Source: Proteus terrae subsp. cibarius (lineage in GTDB: Bacteria; Pseudomonadota; Gammaproteobacteria; Enterobacterales; Enterobacteriaceae). Taken from it: 64,000 nt of DNA. Below the pieces are notes generated by a model. It was given only the letters and a program-made list of their open reading frames with translations, was not told the DNA's origin and made no database searches. Positions 54,831-64,000 of the stretch are shown here, one piece after another (within the stretch, counting starts at the first letter, position 1; each line of letters starts with the position of its first letter). The stretch covers positions 1,116,001 to 1,180,000 of the forward strand of contig NZ_CP047349.1 of assembly GCF_011045835.1 (NCBI RefSeq), read 5' to 3'. The translations under genes and the position numbers were made by a program.

Positions 54831-54924
54831 TAAAAAAATCTAATCTATCGAAATAGTCTATTTAGGGTAAGACAATGTGTGAAAAATAGCAATGATAGGT
54901 CAGTAAAGTTATTATTTAATAAGT

Positions 54925-54949
54925 AAAAAGGATCATAAGATCCTTTTTA
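54925..54949 (-). terminator. Terminator of rhtA
   Basis: AAAAAGGATC and GATCCTTTTT form a 10-base stem with a four-base loop. It lies 40 bases after the rhtA stop on the minus strand. Confidence 0.8.
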
Positions 54950-54989
54950 AATAAATATTTATTTATAAGAAAAAAATACGGTTAAATAA

Positions 54990-55880
54990 TTATTTAACCT
55001 CTTCAATTTTGGTTTTACTTTTTATGGTTGCCGTTGAACCAATTGAAGCTAACACAATAAAGGCGAGGGCAACCCATTGTATTAACGTCAAATGTTCGTG
55101 TAAGAAAATAATACCAATAAAGGCACCCATACAAGGTTCTAAGCTCATTAAAGTCCCGAATGTTTTAGCGGGTAAGCGTGTAAGCGCAATCATTTCTAAA
55201 GTATAGGGGAAAGCAGTTGATAGAATCGCAATAGCTAATGCAACAGGTAAAATTGACCAGCTAAACATAATATCTGGGCTACTTTGTAACATACCAATAG
55301 GAACGAAAATAAAGGCCGCAACTAACGAGCCAATAGAAACCGTTGCTGCGCCGTAACCTTTGCCTGCACGTTGTCCGAATACAATATATAACGCCCAACC
55401 TACACCAGCACCCAGTGCATAAAGGATACCTAGAGGATCTAATCCATGAATATTATCGCCAATAGGCAACAATAATCCTAAACCAGCAATGACTAAAATT
55501 ATCCATAAAAAGTCGATGGCTCTGCGCGATGAAAACATAGCAACAGCTAGAGGGCCTGTAAATTCAAGGGCGACCGCAATACCTAAAGGAATGGTTTCAA
55601 GGGCGAGGTAGAAAAGGTAATTCATCATCCCTAAAGATAAACCATATAAAAACAGTGGTATAATCGATTCTCGAGTAAACTTAAGTCGCCACGGTTTAAA
55701 AATAAAAAAGAGGATCAAAGTGCCCAATAACAGGCGTAACGCCGTTACAGCGGGGGCACCAATAACAGGAAATAGGCTTTTAGCAAGGGATGCGCCGCTT
55801 TGAATTGAAAGCATGGAGAGAAGCAAAAGAAGCACAGGGTAAAATACCTGTAATTTAGCTGAGTGTCTGGCTGACAACAT
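54990..55880 (-). CDS. rhtA: Threonine/homoserine exporter RhtA (EamA family)
   Basis: Ten-segment inner-membrane exporter of the drug/metabolite transporter superfamily. Diagnostic segments are SIQSGASLAKSLFPVIGAPA, VTALRLLLGTLILFFIFKPW, PLGIAVALEFTGPLAVAMFS and IALTRLPAKTFGTLMSLEP. The start at 55880 (MLSARHSAKLQ) has GAGG eight bases upstream; the longer frame begins at a TTG without support. It lies upstream of dps on the same strand as in E. coli. Confidence 0.94.
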   Translation of the reverse strand: MLSARHSAKLQVFYPVLLLLLSMLSIQSGASLAKSLFPVIGAPAVTALRLLLGTLILFFIFKPWRLKFTRESIIPLFLYGLSLGMMNYLFYLALETIPLGIAVALEFTGPLAVAMFSSRRAIDFLWIILVIAGLGLLLPIGDNIHGLDPLGILYALGAGVGWALYIVFGQRAGKGYGAATVSIGSLVAAFIFVPIGMLQSSPDIMFSWSILPVALAIAILSTAFPYTLEMIALTRLPAKTFGTLMSLEPCMGAFIGIIFLHEHLTLIQWVALAFIVLASIGSTATIKSKTKIEEVK

Positions 55881-56211
55881 CCTATAAAACCTCGTCAATA
55901 ATCAATCGTATGTGTTCTCTGTTAGCTGATAACAAAGGATCGCATAATATAAAATAAAATCACCAGCTTTAATACAGTTATTCCTTAATAAATATTTTTT
56001 GTTTTAATTCAGTTTAGTTAAATTATCTTAAATATAAATTAATTTATTTTTAATAAAATAAAAAACAGCCTCTTATAAATATAAGGGTTGATAATCATTA
56101 AATATATATGTGCGATAAAAAGTGTAAAAACACTTTTTTTAACCTTTTTTATTAAAAGTACCTTCAGTATAATTCCAAACTCGTTTTAACTAGCTAAAAG
56201 AGAATAAAAAA
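55881..56211. promoter_or_regulatory. Divergent region between rhtA and the LOG-family gene
   Basis: 331 AT-rich bases without a credible ORF. It holds promoters for both flanking genes and an unexpected terminator-like hairpin at 56117-56141. Confidence 0.5.
56117..56141. terminator. Orphan terminator-like hairpin upstream of the LOG-family gene
   Basis: AAAAAGTGT-AAAA-ACACTTTTT, followed by more T. It is flanked by divergent genes, so it does not end any annotated gene; it may be an attenuator or the end of a small RNA. Confidence 0.6.
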
Positions 56212-56790
56212 ATGAGTAAAATAAAATCTATCGCAGTGTATTGTGGTTCTAGTTTAGGGGCTTCACCTATTTATAAAGAACAAGCAATTATTTTTGCCAA
56301 AGAGCTGGTTAAACGTAATATTACCTTAATTTATGGTGGTGCAAGTGTAGGAATTATGGGCACACTCGCCGATACAGTATTAGTCGAAGGCGGAAAGGTA
56401 ATTGGTGTTATTCCTACGTTGCTAGAAGGGCGTGAAATTTCACATAAAAATCTGACCGAATTACATGTTGTTGAAACAATGCATCAGCGTAAAAGTAAAA
56501 TGATTGAACTAGCTGACGGTTTTGTCGCTTTACCTGGTGGCTTTGGTACATTAGAGGAGTTTAGTGAAGTCTTTACATGGAGCCAAATTGGATTGCATCA
56601 GAAACCATTAGGCTTACTTAATATCAATCAGTTCTATTCTCCATTATTAATGATGATTGATAAAATGGCGGACGAACAATTCTTACATGAAAAATATCGG
56701 AATATGGCGATTGTAGAACAATGTCCTATTCAATTATTAGATAAATTTGAAACATATATTGCACCCCCTGTAAAAACCTACAACAAATAA
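56212..56790 (+). CDS. LOG/TIGR00730-family nucleotide 5'-monophosphate phosphoribohydrolase
   Basis: A 192-residue protein with the LOG motif PGGFGTLEEFSEVFTWSQIG and the upstream IYGGASVGIMGTLADTVL. Family members hydrolyse the N-glycosidic bond of AMP-type nucleotides or cytokinin riboside monophosphates. It is distinct from the larger PpnN (YgdH). The ribosome site is AAGAGA. A GNAT gene follows nine bases later on the same strand. Confidence 0.88.
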   Translation: MSKIKSIAVYCGSSLGASPIYKEQAIIFAKELVKRNITLIYGGASVGIMGTLADTVLVEGGKVIGVIPTLLEGREISHKNLTELHVVETMHQRKSKMIELADGFVALPGGFGTLEEFSEVFTWSQIGLHQKPLGLLNINQFYSPLLMMIDKMADEQFLHEKYRNMAIVEQCPIQLLDKFETYIAPPVKTYNK

Positions 56791-56799
56791 AGGTAAAAA

Positions 56800-57264
56800 A
56801 TGATAATAATAAGAAAAGCAATTTTGTCTGATGTAGAAGAAATTAATACGCTTTACACTTATTTATTTAATGAAATGGCGAATTTACAACCTGATCGATT
56901 AAAACCGGGTAAGCAAGATGAAGCTTTTATTATTAATGGAGTAAAAAATGATAAGTTTCATCTTTTAGTGGCAGATTTAGACGGTAAAGTCGTTGGATTT
57001 AGCATGGCGCAAATTCAAGAAACACCAATGTTTAACTGCTTGGTTCAGCGTAAATATGCTTATATTTATGATATTGTTGTCGACCCTTCTTTACGTAGCC
57101 AAGGCGCAGGCAGTTTATTATTAACAGCGATGAAAGAGTGGGCTAAATCAGAAAAAATGACGCATCTCGAGTTATCGGTATTAGCTGAAAATGGTGCAGC
57201 AAAACGTTTTTACGAACGTGAAGGATTAAAAGAAGTGAGCACAGTGATGGGGATTGCTTTATAG
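56800..57264 (+). CDS. GNAT-family N-acetyltransferase
   Basis: A 154-residue GNAT with the acetyl-CoA motif VVDPSLRSQGAGSLLLTAMK (the R/QxxGxG/A element) and a C-terminal ELSVLAENGAAKRFYEREGL. The substrate is unknown. It is coupled by position to the LOG-family gene and is followed by a terminator, so the two form a short operon. Confidence 0.87.
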   Translation: MIIIRKAILSDVEEINTLYTYLFNEMANLQPDRLKPGKQDEAFIINGVKNDKFHLLVADLDGKVVGFSMAQIQETPMFNCLVQRKYAYIYDIVVDPSLRSQGAGSLLLTAMKEWAKSEKMTHLELSVLAENGAAKRFYEREGLKEVSTVMGIAL

Positions 57265-57310
57265 CAGATCCAATTTACGTTAATTTTCATAGGATTAAGC
57301 GCATAGATAA

Positions 57311-57340
57311 AAATAAACCCGCTTTACGCGGGTTTATTAC
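57311..57340. terminator. Terminator between the GNAT and amidohydrolase genes
   Basis: AATAAACCCGC and GCGGGTTTATT form a perfect stem with a five-base loop; convergent genes. Confidence 0.9.
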
Positions 57341-57353
57341 TTATATTATTCAG

Positions 57354-59054
57354 CTAAATTGTGGGTTTCCCCGCAATGATCGTACACAATACCCTGACAT
57401 TTTCAACATCTTCTGCCGATATTTCAAACAGGTTTCTATCTAATACAATAAAATCGGCAAATTTTCCGACTTCTAATGAGCCAATTTGAGTATCCATATC
57501 CAAAGCTTTTGCCGCATTAATAGTGGCTGCGCGTAGGACTTCAATTAATGTTAGGTTACGATCATTATCAAGACGAGGACTTGTTGCCTCTTTTTGACGA
57601 GTCATTGCGACTTTAAAATCGTACCATTCATTAAGTGGATCAATTGGCCAATCGCTACCAAAAGCAACAGTAACGCCAGCATCAATAAACTTGCCAGCAG
57701 TCTCTAGATAGTCACAGCGAGATTTACCCAGCATTTCAATATCTTTTTCGATATTGCTCTGTTCTGCCGCCGCCCATTGGAAGGAGATAAAAGGGTAGGT
57801 TTTTAATTGTGTAAAACGAGCGTAATCTTTTTCACACATCAATTCATTATGCGCAAGCCCCGGTCTAATGTCTTTCTCAGGTAAGGCTTCACGCATTGCA
57901 CTAATGGCATCAAGAGCCGTACTAATTGCACCTTCAGCAACAGTATGAATATGAGGGTGATAACCAGCACGGGCAATTTCGGTGACTAGCGGCGTTAAGA
58001 TTTCAGGTGGAAAATAGAGATCGCCAATATGTTCAGAATCTTGCCAGTGTGGCGTTTCATCAGTGCCAACATTGATACGATAAGGTGAGTGTAAACGGGC
58101 TGTCATAATCGGCGCTTGTAATACACCATCAAGGAAAAGCTTGATATGGCGGATTGCAACACTAGGTTGAGCATTTTCGCTGATTTGATGCCATTGTGAA
58201 AAACGAGTGGTAGCATGGTGTACAGCGTTTGGAATATCTTCAATACAAGGTACATCATCCGGCGTGATTTCAACGGCATTCTCTACGCGAAGAGTCAGTT
58301 CACCTGCTTTTCTTAATGTATTAAAGGCGCGTAATTGAGGCTCGCCTACACGTGCATCCATTATAGTGGTCACGCCTTGTTCATTTAATAATTTTTGAAC
58401 ATGACGGGCTATTTGCAGATTTTGTGCTTCAGTCAGTGGCGGTAACTTGTCAATGGCTTGCATTGCTGGCGCATCTTCAAGAATACCAATAGGTGTTCTG
58501 TCACCATCACGTTCAATATTTCCATCGGGTGGATCGGGCGTTTCAGCGGTGATATTTAACAACTCTAAAGCACGAGAATTAGCAAGAACACTATGACAAT
58601 CGCTAGAAAAGAGCAAAATAGGGCGATTCGTATTTAAGGTATCAAGGTGATAACGTGTCATTTGCACGCCTTCAGGTTGCATACCTTCACGATACCATGC
58701 GGAGACTTTTAACCATTCGGTATCACCATCAATAAAGTTTTCATCAAGGTATTTCTGAATACGCAATAAAATGTCATCGATAGAGAGCGATTGATAATCA
58801 AGATGGCAACCCGCTAACGTTGCACCTCCCCAGAATGGGTGCATATGTGCATCAATAATGCCCGGCATGACCATTCTTCCCTGTAAATCAATCTGTTCAG
58901 TATTTTCATTACAGTAAGAAAGTAACCCCTCTTTTTTACCAGAAGCAATAATTACACCTTGGCTGATCGCGATAGCATCAACAATATTGTTATTATGATC
59001 AGCGGTATAAATAAGCCCGTTGTAATAGAGAGTGTCTGCAATTTGAAATGTCAT
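57354..59054 (-). CDS. YtcJ-like metal-dependent amidohydrolase
   Basis: A 566-residue amidohydrolase of the amidohydrolase_3 (YtcJ) family, predicted cytosolic. Metal ligands His70 and His72 are in IIDAHMHPFWGG. Further conserved parts are IRHIKLFLDGVLQAP (lysine that is often carboxylated in related enzymes), HPHIHTVAEGAI and VAFGSDWPIDPLNEW, with a closing GSLEVGKFADFIVLD. The substrate is not predictable. It lies between the GNAT and moeB; E. coli has no counterpart here. Confidence 0.88.
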   Translation of the reverse strand: MTFQIADTLYYNGLIYTADHNNNIVDAIAISQGVIIASGKKEGLLSYCNENTEQIDLQGRMVMPGIIDAHMHPFWGGATLAGCHLDYQSLSIDDILLRIQKYLDENFIDGDTEWLKVSAWYREGMQPEGVQMTRYHLDTLNTNRPILLFSSDCHSVLANSRALELLNITAETPDPPDGNIERDGDRTPIGILEDAPAMQAIDKLPPLTEAQNLQIARHVQKLLNEQGVTTIMDARVGEPQLRAFNTLRKAGELTLRVENAVEITPDDVPCIEDIPNAVHHATTRFSQWHQISENAQPSVAIRHIKLFLDGVLQAPIMTARLHSPYRINVGTDETPHWQDSEHIGDLYFPPEILTPLVTEIARAGYHPHIHTVAEGAISTALDAISAMREALPEKDIRPGLAHNELMCEKDYARFTQLKTYPFISFQWAAAEQSNIEKDIEMLGKSRCDYLETAGKFIDAGVTVAFGSDWPIDPLNEWYDFKVAMTRQKEATSPRLDNDRNLTLIEVLRAATINAAKALDMDTQIGSLEVGKFADFIVLDRNLFEISAEDVENVRVLCTIIAGKPTI

Positions 59055-59230
59055 TCTTCTACCTTGTATTGCTTTTTAAGTACATAAAACGCGTGCTTAA
59101 ATGATTATTCTGCTTATAGGGCATCCTGTTGCGTTTTGACGCGGGCGGTTATAGTAGAATTAAATTAGAGTGAATACTACAAGCTTGTTACATCGACTTA
59201 ACGAAAAATATGACTTAGAGGACAATTAAA

Positions 59231-59272
59231 ATGCTTAAAAAACAGATTAATACCTCTCTCTTTGAAAGGTGA
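59231..59272 (+). other. Possible 13-codon mini-ORF followed by a 12-base perfect hairpin
   Basis: AGAGGAC precedes ATG with suitable spacing, and the frame encodes MLKKQINTSLFER. Immediately after, GATAAGGTAAGT (59271-59282) and ACTTACCTTATC (59296-59307) form a perfect stem without a T run. It could be a leader peptide or small-protein gene, or chance. Confidence 0.3.
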
Positions 59273-59322
59273 TAAGGTAAGTTTAAAGAAGTTAGACTTA
59301 CCTTATCTAGGATAGAAAGGGG

Positions 59323-60090
59323 TTAGTTATCGGGTAAATTGGCAGAACACACTTCACAATGTGGATTTTTAGGTAATTTGAATTCGCGAAATTGCATACG
59401 CATTGCATCAAACATTAATACCTTACCATGTAAATTTTCACCATAGCCGGTGAGTAATTTAATGGCTTCAACTGCTTGTAATGTGCCAATTGTACCGACT
59501 ACAGGTGCCATTATACCCGCTTCAACACAACTTAACGCATTATCACCAAAAAGATGGCTTAAACAGCGATAGCAAGGCTCATCATCTTGGTAGGTGAATA
59601 CACTGATTTGACCTTCCATCCGAATAGCGGCACCAGAAACGAGAGGCTTTTTCTGATGAAAGCAGAGACGATTAAGTTGCTCACGTACTGTCACATTATC
59701 AGTACAATCCATAACAATATTATGTTGGCTAATAAGCTCTGCTAAAGCCTCGTCTTCAAGTAATGCATCGACGGTTTCTATCGTGACATGAGGATTAATT
59801 GCTTCTAATGTCGCTTTTGCAGATAGCACTTTTGGTTGACCAATCGTGGCGTCGCGATGAAGAATTTGGCGCTGAAGATTAGAAAGGGAAACCGTATCAA
59901 AATCTAATAATGTGAGTTTTCCTACACCTGCGGCGGTAAGATATTGCGAGGCACTACACCCTAAGCCACCCGCACCAACAACCAATACAGAGGCACTTTT
60001 CAGCGCCTCTTGCCCGTCAAAATCAAAACCTCTTAATACAATCTGGCGATTGTAGCGCAGCGTTTCTTTATCGGTTAATTCAATACTCAT
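59323..60090 (-). CDS. moeB: Molybdopterin synthase adenylyltransferase MoeB
   Basis: E1-like enzyme that adenylates the C-terminal glycine of MoaD. The nucleotide-binding motif is VLVVGAGGLGCSASQYL, with DFDTVSLSNLQRQILH and DCTDNVTVREQLNRLC following. Zinc cysteines are visible in PCYRCL and HCEVC. At 255 residues it has normal length. It begins five bases after moeA, forming moeAB as in E. coli, and serves the moaD encoded at 31.4 kb. Confidence 0.96.
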   Translation of the reverse strand: MSIELTDKETLRYNRQIVLRGFDFDGQEALKSASVLVVGAGGLGCSASQYLTAAGVGKLTLLDFDTVSLSNLQRQILHRDATIGQPKVLSAKATLEAINPHVTIETVDALLEDEALAELISQHNIVMDCTDNVTVREQLNRLCFHQKKPLVSGAAIRMEGQISVFTYQDDEPCYRCLSHLFGDNALSCVEAGIMAPVVGTIGTLQAVEAIKLLTGYGENLHGKVLMFDAMRMQFREFKLPKNPHCEVCSANLPDN

Positions 60091-60095
60091 AAAGG

Positions 60096-61337
60096 CTATT
60101 CACTTTTTAATAGAGAATTAAATAGCTCAATAGTAACCGTTTCGCCAGCTGCAACTTTACCGCGTTCACGCTCTAAAACGATAAAGCAATTAGCGACACT
60201 AAAGGAGCTATAAACGTGTGAGCCTTGATGACCAGAGGTATCGACTTGCCATACACCTTCGGCATTAATACTTGCAATACCACGTTGAAAATCAAGGCGA
60301 CCTGCTGATTTTTTCAATGATGATTGAGCAATGGCTTGGAAACGTTGCGGTGCTTTCCAATGGCTAAAGCCTGACAACCGCGCGATCAGAGGCTGAACCA
60401 ATTGATAGAATGTTACGGTCGCTGATACTGGATTACCTGGTAAACCGCAGAACCATGCATTATGTAATCGACCAAAGGCAAAAGGTTTTCCCGGTTTAAT
60501 GGCAAGTTTCCAAAAACCAATTTCACCAATTTCATCAAGAATTTGTTTGGTGTAATCGGCTTCACCTACAGAAACCCCCCCACTGCTGATCACTAAATCT
60601 GCTTCTTGATCAGCTTTTTTAAAGGTTTCACGCAGTTTTTCTGGTGAATCAGGAATAACCCCTAAATCTAAGACTTCACATCCTAATTTTTCAAGCATTA
60701 AACGTACCGCAAAGCGGTTTGTATCATAAATTTGACCTGCTTTTAATGGCTGGCCAATGGTTTGTAATTCATCGCCCGTTGAGAAAACAGCCACTTTTAA
60801 ACGACGATAAACTTGTACTGTTGCTACACCTAAAGAGGCGATTAAAGGTAATTGCGCTGTTGAAAGCTTAGTGCCAGCCGGTAATACAATGTCGTTTTCT
60901 TTAATATCTTCACCAATACGGCGAATATTTTGGCCTTTTTTAGCAGGATGTGGAAAACGGACACCATTTTCAGTCACTTCAGCTTCTTCTTGCATTATGA
61001 CAGTATCAACACCCGCAGGAACCATTGCCCCTGTCATAATGCGTACACATTGCCCAGCAGGGAGTTCTCCCTCAAAAGGAATACCTGCGAACGATTTACC
61101 TGCAACAGGAAGTGGAGTTTGAGCTTCTAAGTCAGCGTAACGAAGTCCATAACCATCCATTGCCGAATTATCAAAAGGCGGAACATTCAGTGGGGATGTA
61201 ATATCTTCACTTAGAATATAATCTGCGGTGTTATTTAATGGAATGTTAAGGGTATTGGTAATTGCCAGCGGTTTTTCAAGTAGTTTTTCTAGCGCTTCAT
61301 CAAGAGATAATAAACCGCTAACGTGACATTGACTCAT
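60096..61337 (-). CDS. moeA: Molybdopterin molybdotransferase MoeA
   Basis: Inserts molybdate into adenylated molybdopterin. Motifs are [54 protein letters not shown] and [20 protein letters not shown]. The start is set at 61337 (MSQCHVSG), six bases after GGAG; ATG 61340 and TTG 61349 are alternatives. The protein has about 413 residues, normal for the family. Confidence 0.96.
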   Translation of the reverse strand: MSQCHVSGLLSLDEALEKLLEKPLAITNTLNIPLNNTADYILSEDITSPLNVPPFDNSAMDGYGLRYADLEAQTPLPVAGKSFAGIPFEGELPAGQCVRIMTGAMVPAGVDTVIMQEEAEVTENGVRFPHPAKKGQNIRRIGEDIKENDIVLPAGTKLSTAQLPLIASLGVATVQVYRRLKVAVFSTGDELQTIGQPLKAGQIYDTNRFAVRLMLEKLGCEVLDLGVIPDSPEKLRETFKKADQEADLVISSGGVSVGEADYTKQILDEIGEIGFWKLAIKPGKPFAFGRLHNAWFCGLPGNPVSATVTFYQLVQPLIARLSGFSHWKAPQRFQAIAQSSLKKSAGRLDFQRGIASINAEGVWQVDTSGHQGSHVYSSFSVANCFIVLERERGKVAAGETVTIELFNSLLKSE

Positions 61338-61546
61338 CATATACTCCAAGGTCTATCGAAATGTTCTGTTTTATTTCATGATACTAATCTATCACGATGA
61401 ACATCATCATGTCAGAGATCATCTTGTGAATAGAAAGAAATGAAACGTCTTATTGTAAAAATGTTAACTGTTTGGGGTTAATGTGTTACTTGTTCTGTTA
61501 TTAATGGGCGGCACATTAAAATGATAAAACAAAATAATGGATATCC

Positions 61547-62716
61547 ATGAATACTTCAAATCACCAAAGTCATTCAGCACAAGCTTTTCATATCGCTTTT
61601 AGTGGGTTTCTTGCTTTAGTGGTTGCAATGGGGATAGGGCGCTTTACATTTACACCTCAAGTGCCATTGATGATTGCAGAATATCAATTGACGCTAACAA
61701 GTGCGGGTATTGTCGCCGCATTTAATTATCTTGGCTATCTCGCGGGCTCTTATGATGCGATGAAAGCCGTTAAAGGTGTGGGATATCGTTTGTGGGCAGG
61801 TCTTTGGGGCGCGGTGATAATCACTCTGTTGTCTGCTTTTTTAAATGATGCTTTTACACATAGTATTGCGCGCTTTTTTATTGGCTGGGCAAGTGGTTGG
61901 ACGTTAGTGTTGGTGGCTTCATGGGCTAATGAGTTACTGGCTCGTCTTAATCGGCCTGCATTAAGTGTGGCAGTTTATGCAGGAACGGGTGCAGGTATAT
62001 TTATTAGCGGTATTCTCGCCGTGCTAATTATGAAATGGCAAATGAGTGCTATGGCGGGGTGGTTAATTTATGGTTCTCTTGCTTTTATTTGTGCCATATA
62101 TGTGAGCTATCATCTTCCCAAACCTTGGAAAATGAGCAGAGAAGAAGTAAAAGTTGCCCCTTTAACGCTCACTCCAGCGATGAAAAAGCTGATTTGGGGT
62201 TATACCTTTGCCGGATTTGGCTATATTTTACCTGCCACATTTCTTTCTCAAATGGCGGCAGAACGTTTTCCGGGTAGCTTGATCGCACAATTTGTTTGGC
62301 CTGTTTTTGGTGCTTCAGCTGCATTGTGTATTGGGATCGCCATTTTAACGCGTAACATACTAAATACGCAGTTACGCTTAGCTATTACGCTTTGGTTACA
62401 AGCATTAGGCATTTTGATTGCAGAGTGGATGCCGACGATAACAGGGCTTGCGATTGGCGCTTTCTTAATTGGTGGCGGTCTTATGTGCGCTGTACAACTT
62501 GCTTTTTTACGAGGCAGAGAATTAGCACCTGATCATGGGCGTTATATGGCGGGATTACTCACCACTTTTTATGCTATCGGACAATTAGTTGGCCCCGTAA
62601 TTTCTTCACTTTCAACCGCATTAACAGGAAAATTAGAACCTGCACTTTATGTTGCTTTTATTGTGTTGATAATCGGTGGTTTTCTGGTGTGTGTAAAAGA
62701 AAAAGAGCATCAGTAA
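61547..62716 (+). CDS. YbfB/YjiJ-family MFS transporter
   Basis: A 389-residue permease with about 12 membrane segments. The N-terminal ALVVAMGIGRFTFTPQVPLM and GYLAGSYDAMKAVKG match the YbfB/YjiJ group of the major facilitator superfamily, and DHGRYMAGLLTTFYAIGQLV lies near the end. The substrate is unknown. It is divergent from moeA with 209 bases between the starts. Confidence 0.88.
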   Translation: MNTSNHQSHSAQAFHIAFSGFLALVVAMGIGRFTFTPQVPLMIAEYQLTLTSAGIVAAFNYLGYLAGSYDAMKAVKGVGYRLWAGLWGAVIITLLSAFLNDAFTHSIARFFIGWASGWTLVLVASWANELLARLNRPALSVAVYAGTGAGIFISGILAVLIMKWQMSAMAGWLIYGSLAFICAIYVSYHLPKPWKMSREEVKVAPLTLTPAMKKLIWGYTFAGFGYILPATFLSQMAAERFPGSLIAQFVWPVFGASAALCIGIAILTRNILNTQLRLAITLWLQALGILIAEWMPTITGLAIGAFLIGGGLMCAVQLAFLRGRELAPDHGRYMAGLLTTFYAIGQLVGPVISSLSTALTGKLEPALYVAFIVLIIGGFLVCVKEKEHQ

Positions 62717-62864
62717 ACTAAAAATAGCTCATACAAAAATGCAATAATTTCATAACGAAAAATGCGGTATCGCTGGATAATGTGATTGAGGTCATCTAAA
62801 GTGTAGGCTGTTGTTGCTAAGTGTGATAACTGCTACTTAATTAATGTGTTTATCGGAGAGTCCA

Positions 62865-63524
62865 ATGTCATCATTAAGTAAAGAGGCGCAATGGGTGCAT
62901 GCTGCGTTAGTTGAACGCGGTTTGGAAACGCCTCTTCGTGAACCAAAACTCTCTCCAAGTGAGAGTAAACAGCAAATTGAACATCATATGACAGAAGTGA
63001 TGAAGCTGTTAAATCTGGATTTAAGCGACGATAGTTTAGCTGAAACACCTCGTCGTATCGCTAAAATGTATGTTGATGAAATTTTCTCAGGGCTGGATTA
63101 CCACAACTTCCCAAAAATCACGCTAATTGAAAATAAAATGCAAGTTGATGAAATGGTGACAGTACGAGATATCACATTAACAAGTACTTGCGAACATCAC
63201 TTTGTTACCATTGATGGTAAAGCGATTGTGGCTTATATCCCGAAAGATAAAGTGATTGGGTTATCTAAAATCAATCGTATTGTGCAATTCTTTGCTCAAC
63301 GTCCTCAAGTTCAAGAACGTTTAACACAGCAAATCCTTATCGCATTACAAACGCTACTAGGCACAAAAAATGTGGCTGTTTCTATTGATGCGGTTCACTA
63401 CTGTGTTAAGGCTCGTGGTATTCGTGATGCAACGAGTGCAACAACAACTACCTCGTTGGGTGGATTATTTAAATCTAGTCAAAATACGCGTCAGGAGTTT
63501 TTGCGCGCTGTTCGTCATCTTTGA
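62865..63524 (+). CDS. folE: GTP cyclohydrolase I
   Basis: Converts GTP to dihydroneopterin triphosphate, the first step of folate synthesis. Zinc ligands are in [14 protein letters not shown] and the later [28 protein letters not shown] is conserved. The start at 62865 ([20 protein letters not shown]) has CGGAGAG upstream and corresponds to E. coli FolE. At 219 residues it is close to the family norm. It is followed by yeiB, as in E. coli, although the E. coli pair lies elsewhere on the chromosome. Confidence 0.96.
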   Translation: MSSLSKEAQWVHAALVERGLETPLREPKLSPSESKQQIEHHMTEVMKLLNLDLSDDSLAETPRRIAKMYVDEIFSGLDYHNFPKITLIENKMQVDEMVTVRDITLTSTCEHHFVTIDGKAIVAYIPKDKVIGLSKINRIVQFFAQRPQVQERLTQQILIALQTLLGTKNVAVSIDAVHYCVKARGIRDATSATTTTSLGGLFKSSQNTRQEFLRAVRHL

Positions 63525-63541
63525 GATTTTTAAATAAAAAA

Positions 63542-64000
63542 ATGAATGAATCGTCTCATCAACGTATTGAAGCTCTCGATGCGTTGAGAGGAATGGCGAT
63601 CCTTGGCATTTTATTGCTCAATATTTCAGGTTTTGCATTATTAAGAGTGGCTTCATTTAACCCATTACATTCGGGTGAGGCCTCTTTTGGTGATCGCATA
63701 ACATGGATGGCATTAAATCTGTTTGCTCAAGGAAAATTCCTCTTTACTTTTGCGTTGCTATTTGGTGGTACGCTTTATCTCCTTTTGCATAAAGGAGCGC
63801 GTTTTAATATATCGCGGTTAGTTGTGTTGGCATTGATTGGCCTTATTCACACACTATTTATTTGGGAAGGTGATATTTTATTTCCATATAGTATATGTGG
63901 TTTATTTGTTTTTGTGTTTATTAAATCAATAGCGACAAAACACCAGTTTATATTGGGAGTAATACTCTATTTTTGTGGCGCACTTATTTTAGGTGCGTTG
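63542..64000 (+). CDS. yeiB: YeiB-like DUF418 membrane protein, 3' end outside the window
   Basis: The open frame runs from ATG 63542 to the window end and encodes 153 residues of a polytopic protein. RIEALDALRGMAILGILLLN, then ISGF, is the N-terminal DUF405/DUF418 signature, and GKFLFTFALLFGGTLYLLLH and LIHTLFIWEGDILFPYSICG follow. The function is unknown in the family. It follows folE by 17 bases, matching the folE-yeiB order of E. coli. The ribosome site is weak. Confidence 0.88.
   Translation, partial: MNESSHQRIEALDALRGMAILGILLLNISGFALLRVASFNPLHSGEASFGDRITWMALNLFAQGKFLFTFALLFGGTLYLLLHKGARFNISRLVVLALIGLIHTLFIWEGDILFPYSICGLFVFVFIKSIATKHQFILGVILYFCGALILGAL

Noticed and set aside
1..64000. 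tRNA, rRNA, CRISPR arrays, IS elements, prophage genes
   Set aside because: I looked for cloverleaf ends, regularly spaced repeats, transposase motifs and phage structural genes and saw none; a tool-based scan could still find a degenerate element.

Overview
The window looks like chromosome of a Proteus-type member of the Morganellaceae (Enterobacterales). Base composition is AT-rich (I judge below 40% GC by eye). Almost every core protein is close to its E. coli counterpart, and the gene order follows the 17-18 min region of E. coli: aroG, gpmA, modF/modE/acrZ/modABC, ybhA, pgl, bioA/bioBFCD, uvrB, ybhK, moa operon, ybhL, ybhRSFG-cecR, rhlE, dinG, dps, rhtA, moeBA. The species cannot be fixed from sequence alone.

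Layout. 1-3.7 kb: partial aroG, gpmA and modF. 3.9-13.7 kb: a two-partner secretion / contact-dependent inhibition (CDI) locus with a TpsB transporter, a 1,794-residue CdiA-like exoprotein, an ATGA-overlapping candidate immunity gene, and then a graveyard of toxin 3' ends and immunity genes punctuated by three copies of one hairpin. It lies between modF and modE, which are adjacent in E. coli. 13.7-17.7 kb: modE, acrZ, an interspersed palindromic repeat and modABC. 17.8-28.5 kb: ybhA, pgl, the biotin cluster around a BirA operator, uvrB with SOS and DnaA boxes, and a DUF1266 gene. 28.5-33 kb: ybhK, the Moco riboswitch, moaACDE (no moaB) and ybhL. 33-38.9 kb: the cecR-ybhGFSR drug exporter operon. 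39.2-43.2 kb: rhlE, dusC, a GlsB-type membrane protein, sseA and a small membrane protein. 43.4-51.8 kb: an accessory metabolic cluster (DcuC-type transporter, PLP C-S lyase homologue, ASL/fumarase-type lyase, MmgE/PrpD protein, odd FabZ-like hotdog protein, DapA-like aldolase, LysR regulator). 52-57.3 kb: dinG, dps, rhtA, a LOG-family phosphoribohydrolase and a GNAT. 57.3-64 kb: a YtcJ-like amidohydrolase, moeBA, an MFS transporter, folE and the start of yeiB.

How it works together. Much of the window concerns molybdenum: molybdate uptake (modABC), its sensor (ModE), and cofactor synthesis (moaACDE, moeAB). ModE-type operators of the same 8-N8-8 architecture stand in front of both modA and moaA, and moaA additionally carries a Moco riboswitch. 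The two least ordinary regions are the CDI locus with its cassette remnants, and the 43-52 kb cluster. The pairing of an ASL-type lyase with an MmgE/PrpD protein in that cluster recalls iminodisuccinate degradation, and suggests breakdown of a succinyl adduct to fumarate; this is inference.
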